Source: SVTX01 sp045577415 (GTDB lineage Bacteria; Bacillota; Clostridia; Oscillospirales; CAG-272). Taken from it: a DNA stretch of 10,504 nt. Below the pieces are notes generated by a model. That model did not search any database. It saw only the letters and a program-made list of their open reading frames with translations, and was not told the DNA's origin. A program made the translations under genes and the position numbers. The first letter of the stretch is position 1, and every line of letters starts with the position of its first letter. Positions 5,282 to 10,504 of the stretch are shown piece by piece. Location of the stretch: contig JAZNII010000102.1 in assembly GCA_045577415.1 (NCBI GenBank), forward strand, positions 1 through 10,504, read 5' to 3'.

Positions 5282-6169
5282 TCAGACTTTTCTTTGAAAG
5301 TTTCCAAACACCTCGTTGACCTTTTCAAAGCTCGCAAAGGTATCGGGGTATTTTTTGATTATCTTCATCATCTCGCCGATCTGACGCTTGTTGATGATGC
5401 AAATCAGCATATATCTGTCGGTATCGGCGTACATTCCGTGTACCTTCATAGACGTAACACCGTGCTTCAGCGACTTCATCATCTCCTCCGAAAGCTCCTC
5501 GGGGTGTGTGGTGACGATCTCAAACTTGTAACCGTCCTTGATTCCTCCAAGACCGCGATCTACAACCACGTTTGCGATAAACAGGTTCAAAAGGGTACAC
5601 ATTACGGGCGTAACCTTCATTCCGTAAACGAAAAAGGCGATAAACACTACGCTTGCATCCATAGCAAAGGACACGAAGGCAACGTTAAGATCAGGCTTCG
5701 CTCTCTTTATCAGCGCCGAAATACCGTAGGTGCCTCCGCTTGCGCCAAAATGACGAAGCATCAGCGAAAAGCCAAAGCCAGAAATAACACCCGTAGCAAT
5801 TGCCGCAAATATTACGTTGAAATCTTCTCCGTTGTTTGCAAAGCAATAGGGTTTAAAACCAACAAACTGATATAGCTTCGGCAAAAAGGATTGAACAAGC
5901 AGATATATGCTCAAATAAAGTCCCAATTTTTTATTTATCAGCGCGCTGACAAGCACGAATATGGGCAGATTGAACGCCACCATAAGCAGAGACCAGTCAA
6001 GCTTATAGCCCGATAAATGATATGTAATAGTCGCTAGACCGCCCACGCCGCCCGGCGCGAATCCGTTGCTATTCTGGAAGAAAAAGTATGCCGTTCCAAC
6101 AACGATTCCCGACGCTATGGCGAAGAAAAGGTCAACAAATATGCTTTTTACCTGTGAATTATTTTTCAT
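5282..6169 (-). CDS. YitT-family membrane protein with C-terminal DUF2179 domain
   Basis: 295 residues. Hydrophobic segments lie at about 11-31, 42-53, 60-78, 84-104, 118-139 and 163-182, with a short one near 187-203; GFAPGGVGGLATITYHLSG and FGASGGTYGISALIKR are the paired Gly-rich family motifs after helices 1 and 5. Residues ~214-288 (YKFEIVTTHPEELSEEMM to FEKVNEVFGNF) are the cytoplasmic DUF2179 domain, an alpha/beta regulatory-type fold. The substrate is unknown. ATG 6169 is preceded by GGAGG at 6184-6188, a longer than ideal 14-nt gap; no better in-frame start exists. It is co-directional with the genes on both sides. It is the second YitT-family gene in the window but differs clearly from the 214-residue one at 1880-2524. 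Confidence 0.88.
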   Translation of the reverse strand: MKNNSQVKSIFVDLFFAIASGIVVGTAYFFFQNSNGFAPGGVGGLATITYHLSGYKLDWSLLMVAFNLPIFVLVSALINKKLGLYLSIYLLVQSFLPKLYQFVGFKPYCFANNGEDFNVIFAAIATGVISGFGFSLMLRHFGASGGTYGISALIKRAKPDLNVAFVSFAMDASVVFIAFFVYGMKVTPVMCTLLNLFIANVVVDRGLGGIKDGYKFEIVTTHPEELSEEMMKSLKHGVTSMKVHGMYADTDRYMLICIINKRQIGEMMKIIKKYPDTFASFEKVNEVFGNFQRKV

Positions 6170-6236
6170 AATGATTTCTTTTGCCTCCGATCAACATCGC
6201 ACCGGTCAAGATCAAGTAAATAAGTTTTTTATCCAT
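6159..6236 (-). CDS. possible 25-residue hydrophobic peptide overlapping the YitT-DUF2179 start
   Basis: ATG 6236 is preceded by TAAGG, which overlaps the stop of the upstream methyltransferase gene, 6 nt away. The product begins MDKKLIYLILTGAMLIGG and ends KRNHYEK, a basic N-terminus followed by one short hydrophobic helix. Its stop overlaps the YitT start by 11 nt, which would suit translational coupling. No family is recognised. It may be a true small membrane peptide, a leader, or chance; the GGAGG inside it also serves as the only ribosome site for the YitT gene. Confidence 0.3.
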   Translation of the reverse strand: MDKKLIYLILTGAMLIGGKRNHYEK

Positions 6237-6244
6237 AAAAAGCC

Positions 6245-6910
6245 TTACCAAATAAATGGTATAAGTCTGTATTTTACTTGTTTTTTGTACTCCGCGTAGC
6301 CGTCAAGTCCGTCGGTCAGCACCTTTTCCTCGTTAAGTATACGTATAATGATCACGACGGGATAGCTCGCCATTGGAATAAGTCCCCAAAAGGATTGCAG
6401 GATCAAGGGGATCGGCAAAAACATCAGTAACGTCGCAAGATACATCGGGTGGCGAACAACACCGTAAAGCCCCGTGTCTATCACTTTCTGCCCCTTTTGA
6501 ACCTCAACAGTTCTCGACAGATACGCGTTCTCTCTCATGACCTCGGCGTAAATGCCGTATCCGATAAGAAACAGCACCGCCGCCGTTATCGTAAGCCATG
6601 TGGGAACGTATGACCAACCGAACCGGAAATCAAGAGCCGAGATCAGAAATCCGCCCAAAAACGCCAAGCCCGAAATCGCCACAACGCCCCTCTGGGTCGC
6701 CTCTTTTTCCTTGTTGTTAAGTCTTTTTTCAAGGAGCGCAGGTGCCTTTACGAGCATAACGGCTCCCATTATCAGCATCGGCAGGAAAAGGACGCCTAAA
6801 AAGAGCCACGCGCCAAAATAATTGAACGTCCAAGCGGGGAGAAACAGCAAAAGCCCTATGAGAACTATGCCGAATATTAACTTTGTGAGTCCATCAAATA
6901 GAAGTTTCAT
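6245..6910 (-). CDS. isoprenylcysteine carboxyl methyltransferase (ICMT/PEMT)-family membrane protein
   Basis: 221 residues. Hydrophobic segments at about 9-29, 32-54, 75-93, 103-122 and 157-190. The family's SAM-binding signature is in the C-terminal third: GLYGVVRHPMY (148-157, with R153, H154, P155), a re-entrant hydrophobic hairpin, then the acidic pair in RILNEEKVL (190-198) and YAEYKKQVKYRLIP. Eukaryotic ICMT methylates prenylated cysteine, but bacteria lack that substrate, and bacterial members are assumed to methylate lipids or other membrane compounds; the exact target is unknown. An AAAGGGA site sits just before ATG 6910. It starts 24 nt after the stop of the small lipoprotein gene, so the two are probably in one operon. 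Confidence 0.85.
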   Translation of the reverse strand: MKLLFDGLTKLIFGIVLIGLLLFLPAWTFNYFGAWLFLGVLFLPMLIMGAVMLVKAPALLEKRLNNKEKEATQRGVVAISGLAFLGGFLISALDFRFGWSYVPTWLTITAAVLFLIGYGIYAEVMRENAYLSRTVEVQKGQKVIDTGLYGVVRHPMYLATLLMFLPIPLILQSFWGLIPMASYPVVIIIRILNEEKVLTDGLDGYAEYKKQVKYRLIPFIW

Positions 6911-6934
6911 AGTTAATCCCTTTGTTCGGAAAGA

Positions 6935-7375
6935 CTATTCCGTTTCATTTTCCTGTATATTGACGCGTTCAAATTCAGCGCCTTCGGGAAGATCAATATA
7001 CATAAATTCATCCGATTCGGATGCGAGATATATCAATTTTCCGTCACGGTATTCAAATTTAAACGTGCAGGTATGCGGTCCGCTCAAGGTCGGGATATTA
7101 TTATCAACAAGAGTGATAATATTCCCGACAACGGTGTATTGTCCCATACCGATGTAGCTACTTACCAAAGTCGCGTAATAGCTACAAGAGCCGTCGGAAT
7201 TGAGTGTTATAGTAAAATAATCGTTTTCAAACGTTTCGTTTTTGCGAGCATACGTGCCGTATATCGTCTCTTGCGTAAAGGTAACTTTTGCTTCATCACA
7301 CCAACTGCAAATATCGCACGCAGTAAATGTAAAAAGGATCAAAACAAAGAAAAATAAACAAATAATTCTTTTCAT
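6935..7375 (-). CDS. small lipoprotein, possible lipocalin-like beta-barrel, function unknown
   Basis: 146 residues. GAGGAG (7383-7388) lies 7 nt before ATG 7375; an in-frame TTG at 7390 is inside the ribosome site and is rejected. Residues 1-19 are a strongly hydrophobic export signal ending FTA-C with lipid Cys20; Phe at -3 is unusual, so lipidation is likely but not certain. Cys23 and Cys26 follow closely. The rest is beta-rich: YGTYARKNETFENDYFTIT, SDGSCSYYATLVSSYIGMG, GNIITLVDN, and CTFKFEYRDGKLIYL then FMYIDLPEGAEFERV. This resembles small extracytoplasmic lipocalin-like proteins of Firmicutes. No catalytic residues are apparent. It is the first gene of the run to the left; no clear promoter is seen, only weak TATAAA/TATACC boxes near 7437-7447. 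Confidence 0.7.
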   Translation of the reverse strand: MKRIICLFFFVLILFTFTACDICSWCDEAKVTFTQETIYGTYARKNETFENDYFTITLNSDGSCSYYATLVSSYIGMGQYTVVGNIITLVDNNIPTLSGPHTCTFKFEYRDGKLIYLASESDEFMYIDLPEGAEFERVNIQENETE

Positions 7376-7503
7376 AATGATTCTCCTCAATTAGTGGGTT
7401 GAGTTAGCTTTCAACGTGGGTCAATACGACAAAAGGTATATTTTATAGGGGTGGAAAGTAACATTTGTCCCTGATTGTTAAGCAGTATTTGGAGACATAT
7501 CAT
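7376..7503. other. intergenic gap with left copy of a 17-bp direct repeat
   Basis: AAAGTAACATTTGTCCC at 7455-7471 recurs with one mismatch at 9640-9656 on the same strand, just outside the other end of the PP-loop/EFR1 gene pair. The gap has no clear terminator after the EFR1 gene and no consensus promoter for the lipoprotein. Confidence 0.5.
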
Positions 7504-8187
7504 TCAAACATAAATGATAACTTTATTTGACTTTTTCTTGCGTAAATATAGTCTTAATGGTAAGCTTAATTTGATTTTTAAGGCTTGCCGCGGGCAGGAC
7601 TCAACGCACCTAAGACATCTAATGCATTTGCCGTTTATTTCCCCCGATTCTATCGCTCCAAAGGAGCAACGCTCGGCGCAAAGGTTGCAGCCATCGCAAT
7701 CTACATTTTTTTGTATCGTGAGTCCAAGTCTGCTTCTCAGTTGTGGAAAAATATCAGCCAACGGATTTTTATAGAGCTTGGGGAGTTGTATATATGAAGG
7801 GTTTTTGATTTTTTCAACGATGGGCTTTAATTTATCAAAATCGCACAAAGCATCGTCATTATCTATGTAGGAGTGTTTCGTAGGGATATATGCTCCCGCA
7901 ATTATTTTTTTTTGATATTTCTTTTGAATTTCATATAACACATTTCCGCTGCACATTTTTCCGTAGGTAGCAACAACCGTTAGATTTTCAACGGATACAT
8001 TCTTCAAAAACTCTTTTACAATATCAGGAATGTTTTGACAGTGCACAGGAAACACAAGAACAAGATTTTGATAATAATCGGTGTAATTCGTTTCAATATC
8101 TGCAAGTGGGTAATTCAATTTATCGGCAAAATAAGCAGCAATCTTTTTGCTTTGACCCGTGTTTGAATAAAAAACCACCGCGTTCAT
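7504..8187 (-). CDS. EFR1-type flavodoxin / 2[4Fe-4S] ferredoxin fusion
   Basis: 227 residues. The N-terminal half is flavodoxin-like: FMN phosphate loop YSNTGQSKKIA (7-17), the strand and loop VLVFPVHCQNIPDIVKEFL (43-61) and TYGKMCSG (74-81) near the isoalloxazine site. The C-terminal part (~160-205) carries two [4Fe-4S] clusters: Cys164, 167, 170, 174 (the last followed by Ser rather than Pro) and Cys188, 191, 194, 198 with the usual CP. A basic tail (RLYLRKKKSNK) ends it. Proteins of this build pass electrons from reduced ferredoxin or FMN to a partner enzyme. The start ATGA overlaps the stop of the PP-loop gene by 4 nt, a sign of tight coupling, so the natural partner is the PP-loop enzyme. 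The gene is AT-rich compared with rlmD and glucokinase. Confidence 0.88.
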   Translation of the reverse strand: MNAVVFYSNTGQSKKIAAYFADKLNYPLADIETNYTDYYQNLVLVFPVHCQNIPDIVKEFLKNVSVENLTVVATYGKMCSGNVLYEIQKKYQKKIIAGAYIPTKHSYIDNDDALCDFDKLKPIVEKIKNPSYIQLPKLYKNPLADIFPQLRSRLGLTIQKNVDCDGCNLCAERCSFGAIESGEINGKCIRCLRCVESCPRQALKIKLSLPLRLYLRKKKSNKVIIYV

Positions 8188-9572
8188 TGCTTAAAATACT
8201 CCCGCATAATTGCACATTCGGGTATTTCATCAAGCGAAAAACCAAGCGAGGCTTTTAACTCTGCCAATGCTTCCTCTCTGGATAAATTATTGCTTCGGCT
8301 CGCAATTGCGATTTCAAGTGCGCTGAACGGAATCATTGTGCTTCTCATATGATAAAACCTTGCAAATTGCGAATACTCTTTGCATTTTTCGATTTTACAA
8401 CTTGTATGTAATCCTTTATCCGTTTCTTCGGGAGCAACCCAACCACACTCACGAATGATAGTATCTTTAATCTTTGACCATTCGTAAACACCACCGCATA
8501 TTTCATCAAAATCCACCTGTATAAAAGCGGGAATGTTTCCCAACCAAGAGGATGTGCGAATGGCTCTTTTTAACGGGTTTAAAATACTTGGAACTTCTTT
8601 TATTGCTTCACATACGTTATAAACGAGTTGATTGGAATATCCCGCCATATTCTTTATTTTGCTATCGCCGTAGGCAAGCTGTTTCATAGTGGCAAGAGTG
8701 TGGAACTGCCCTTTTTTCAACGGAGGGCGTAAAGTTAAAATTCTCCCAAGATTAAACAAAAAATTCAGCCATTTATTATCGGGGAAAGTATAGGCTATCT
8801 TCGGTGCCATATGATTGAAATATAAACCAAGCAACTGTGCAGGCTCATTTCCCGCAACAAAATACGGTACTTTATTTGCAACAAGTTCGGGGTAGAACAG
8901 TGCGTAGGCTAAAGAAGGGCAAGCGCAGGTGTTTTCGCTTAAAGAATATAATTTTTGGTATATCCTTCTCAAATCGTCATTTGAAACCTTTCGGCTGATA
9001 AACTCTACCGAATCAAGCATAGTTTTTGCGTTTTCAATACTCTTTTTAGCACATTCGGACATATATGGAATTTCCCACGTAAGTGCCAACACGCGAAGCT
9101 TTAATTCCTTTGAGAGATAGTACAGCAGGTATGTGGAATCCTTTCCCCCAGTGTAAAATAAGGCAACGTCGAAGCGCGATTTCTTTGACCTCGGGAATGT
9201 ATTCATAATTGGAACGATGCTTTTCAAATTTTTTGTCTTGTCTGCGGATTGACAAATCGGGCATCTGCCCTCTGTGTCAAACTCGATACCGGGAATCATA
9301 AAATCATTTGCAATACAAGTTGTGCAAAATCTTGCCTCGTCCAAAGAGGAAGGAATTATTCTTTTAAGCTCACTTTTAACTACCTGTACGCCTATAATAC
9401 CGTTTAACAGCTCAACTTCCTCGGCTGTTAGCTCACAGGGAAGTGTTTCTATTATCGTTTTTTGCTTTTTGGTAAGCTTAACAGTATTTTTGAACATATT
9501 AGGCTGATTTCTCAAGCCATAATATCTCAAAACATTACCCTCAAGCTTCCATCTGCTTTGAATGTCGTACAT
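8184..9572 (-). CDS. PP-loop ATP pyrophosphatase with CxxC..CxxC motif, N-acetyl-sugar-amidotransferase-like
   Basis: 462 residues from ATG 9572, which has an AAGG site 7 nt upstream; a TTG-initiated extension to 9686 has none. Residues 1-80 form a distinct N-terminal domain (starting MYDIQSRWKLEGNVLRYYGL, helical at LTAEEVELLNGIIG). Next is a probable zinc ribbon, CTTC (83-86) and CPIC (104-107) around NDFMIPGIEFD, closely resembling the start of WbpG-type N-acetyl sugar amidotransferases. The ATP pyrophosphatase fold follows with PP-loop FYTGGKDS (139-146; canonical SGGKDS) and ALTWEIPYMSE (163-173). Further cysteines are C216/C218 (CAC) and C392/C397 near HTSCKIEKCKEY. PP-loop enzymes adenylate a carbonyl oxygen so ammonia or sulfur can replace it. 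The substrate is unknown; the paired ferredoxin suggests a redox or sulfur step. Confidence 0.75.
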   Translation of the reverse strand: MYDIQSRWKLEGNVLRYYGLRNQPNMFKNTVKLTKKQKTIIETLPCELTAEEVELLNGIIGVQVVKSELKRIIPSSLDEARFCTTCIANDFMIPGIEFDTEGRCPICQSADKTKNLKSIVPIMNTFPRSKKSRFDVALFYTGGKDSTYLLYYLSKELKLRVLALTWEIPYMSECAKKSIENAKTMLDSVEFISRKVSNDDLRRIYQKLYSLSENTCACPSLAYALFYPELVANKVPYFVAGNEPAQLLGLYFNHMAPKIAYTFPDNKWLNFLFNLGRILTLRPPLKKGQFHTLATMKQLAYGDSKIKNMAGYSNQLVYNVCEAIKEVPSILNPLKRAIRTSSWLGNIPAFIQVDFDEICGGVYEWSKIKDTIIRECGWVAPEETDKGLHTSCKIEKCKEYSQFARFYHMRSTMIPFSALEIAIASRSNNLSREEALAELKASLGFSLDEIPECAIMREYFKQ

Positions 9573-9754
9573 AGCAATTCCTTTCTTCTTCGATATGTTA
9601 TACCGTACTGCTGTAAAATGAACTTTTGAGCCTCGCTCAAAAGTAAGATTTGTCCCAAGGTGGTTTTGGGGCGAATTTTGATTCAAACACGTGTCTTACT
9701 AAAAAGTCATTCAAAAAGGCTGAAAAATGCCCGTTTTAGGGTCAAAATCGCTTA
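9573..9754. other. intergenic region with stem-loop and right copy of the direct repeat
   Basis: ACTTTTGAGC (9622-9631) and GCTCAAAAGT (9635-9644) form a perfect 10-bp hairpin with a 3-nt loop, about 50 nt before the PP-loop start. No U-tract follows on either strand, so a terminator is unlikely. The 17-bp repeat copy at 9640-9656 overlaps the right arm. No consensus promoter is found for the PP-loop gene; TATAAC at 9604-9599 (minus strand) lacks a -35. No convincing small coding sequence is seen. Confidence 0.5.
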
Positions 9755-10504
9755 TTATCGGGTTAGACAAACCACGCTTTCGACGTGTCCCGTACCGGGG
9801 AAAAGATCAACCGGTGTAACTGCGCCGATTTGATAACCTTTCTCGGCAAACCAAGCACAATCGCGCGCCAAAGTATCGGGATTACAGGAAACGTAGACTA
9901 TTCTCGGCACGCCGAGAGAATCAAGATAGTAAACAAGCTCGCGTGTAGTTCCCTTTCTTGGCGGGTCGATTATGACCACGTCGGGACAAAAATCGCCAAG
10001 TCTGTCCTTCGCAGTTGCAAGTAGACCGCGCGTGTCCGACGCGTCGCCGCAAAAAAAGTAAGCATTTTCTATGCCGTTGAGCTTCGCATTTTCTTTCGCG
10101 CACTCAACCGCCTCGTCAACTATCTCAACGCCGACGATACGCGCGGCATCCTTTGCCATAGAAAGTCCGATAGTTCCCGCACCGCAATAAAGGTCGGCGA
10201 CCGTCTCTTTTCCGGTCAGTGCCGCGCGTTCCTTCGCCAAACCGTAAAGCAGCTCCGCGCCGTCTCGGTTGACCTGATAGAACGAGCCTGCCGAAATCTT
10301 GAATTGAAGACCGCAAAGCTCGTCGACTATATAGTCGTTGCCCCCGATGCACTCAAATCGCTCACCGAGGATAACGTTCGTATTCTTCTTGTTAAAATTC
10401 AGCATTACAGAGGTGACTGACGGGAATCTGTCCACCAGTTCGTCGGCAAATCTCGCCGCACAGGGCAACTTATCCCCATTGATTACAAGACAGACCATGA
10501 TCTG
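9755..10504 (-). CDS. rlmD: 23S rRNA (uracil-C5)-methyltransferase, RumA/RlmD type, N-terminus cut by window edge
   Basis: About 249 codons are visible, still open at the right edge (Gln-Ile precede the internal Met at 10498), so roughly 200 N-terminal residues including any TRAM domain lie outside. Numbering from Met 10498: SAM motif DLYCGAGTIGLSMA (102-115), acidic SAM-ribose contact VGVEIVDEAV (122-131), motif IDPPRKG (177-183), catalytic cysteine loop VSCNPDTLARD (203-213; Cys205 attacks uracil C6) and the C-terminal PVDLFPGTGHVESV with Glu240 as general base. The family adds a methyl from S-adenosylmethionine to C5 of uracil in rRNA or tRNA. In Gram-positives one enzyme may modify two 23S sites (RlmCD), so the exact position is not decided here. 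The gene reads toward the PP-loop gene, 182 nt away. Confidence 0.93.
   Translation of the reverse strand, partial: QIMVCLVINGDKLPCAARFADELVDRFPSVTSVMLNFNKKNTNVILGERFECIGGNDYIVDELCGLQFKISAGSFYQVNRDGAELLYGLAKERAALTGKETVADLYCGAGTIGLSMAKDAARIVGVEIVDEAVECAKENAKLNGIENAYFFCGDASDTRGLLATAKDRLGDFCPDVVIIDPPRKGTTRELVYYLDSLGVPRIVYVSCNPDTLARDCAWFAEKGYQIGAVTPVDLFPGTGHVESVVCLTR

Noticed and set aside
5174..5875. 233-codon plus-strand frame
   Set aside because: Antisense to the YitT-DUF2179 gene, with no ribosome site and no recognisable motif.
9622..9644. Intrinsic terminator for rlmD
   Set aside because: The hairpin is perfect but no U-tract follows on the minus strand.
9573..9686. 38-residue extension of the PP-loop protein from a TTG codon
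   Set aside because: It lacks a ribosome site and crosses a perfect hairpin; ATG 9572 has a good site and homologue-like start.

Overview
The window looks like chromosomal DNA of a gut or rumen-type member of the Clostridia (Oscillospiraceae or Christensenellales-like). The clues are strong GGAGG ribosome sites, several near-perfect TTGACA-N17-TATAAT promoters, YitT-family membrane proteins, an EFR1-type flavodoxin/ferredoxin, a short DtxR-type regulator and a Pro/Glu-repeat lipoprotein. The taxonomic call is inference from gene content; there is no rRNA or ribosomal protein marker here. Almost every gene lies on the minus strand. The exceptions are a tRNA-Ser and the DtxR-like regulator.

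Layout, left to right. 1-1295 (-): a surface lipoprotein, cut by the left edge, with a 12-bp tandem repeat coding (Gly-Thr-Glu-Pro)n. 1633-1859 (+): consensus promoter, tRNA-Ser(UGA), and a perfect palindromic terminator shared with the convergent YitT gene at 1880-2524 (-). 2524-2692: divergent promoters for that YitT gene and the DtxR-like regulator (2692-3063, +), with an interrupted palindrome over the YitT -35 box. 3081-3115: bidirectional terminator. 3167-4129 (-): ROK glucokinase with its own consensus promoter. 4326-7375 (-): a co-directional run, in transcription order a small lipoprotein, an isoprenylcysteine-methyltransferase-like membrane protein, a possible 25-residue peptide, a YitT-DUF2179 protein, a collapsed polysaccharide deacetylase remnant, and an APH(3')-like kinase. 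7504-9572 (-): a tightly overlapping pair, a PP-loop ATP pyrophosphatase with zinc-finger cysteines followed by an EFR1-type flavodoxin-2[4Fe-4S] ferredoxin. 9755-10504 (-): the C-terminal part of a 23S rRNA uracil-C5 methyltransferase, cut by the right edge.

The most interesting part is the two-gene PP-loop/EFR1 cassette. The genes overlap by ATGA, are visibly AT-richer than rlmD and glucokinase, and are flanked by a 17-bp direct repeat with one mismatch (7455-7471 and 9640-9656). The chemistry implied is ATP-dependent activation of a carbonyl or amide followed by sulfur or nitrogen transfer, with a dedicated electron carrier. The substrate is not evident. The second notable point is the deacetylase remnant at 5095-5248, where the recognisable first 17 residues and the recognisable last 20 or so of one enzyme have been joined by a large internal deletion just upstream of the aminoglycoside-kinase-like gene.
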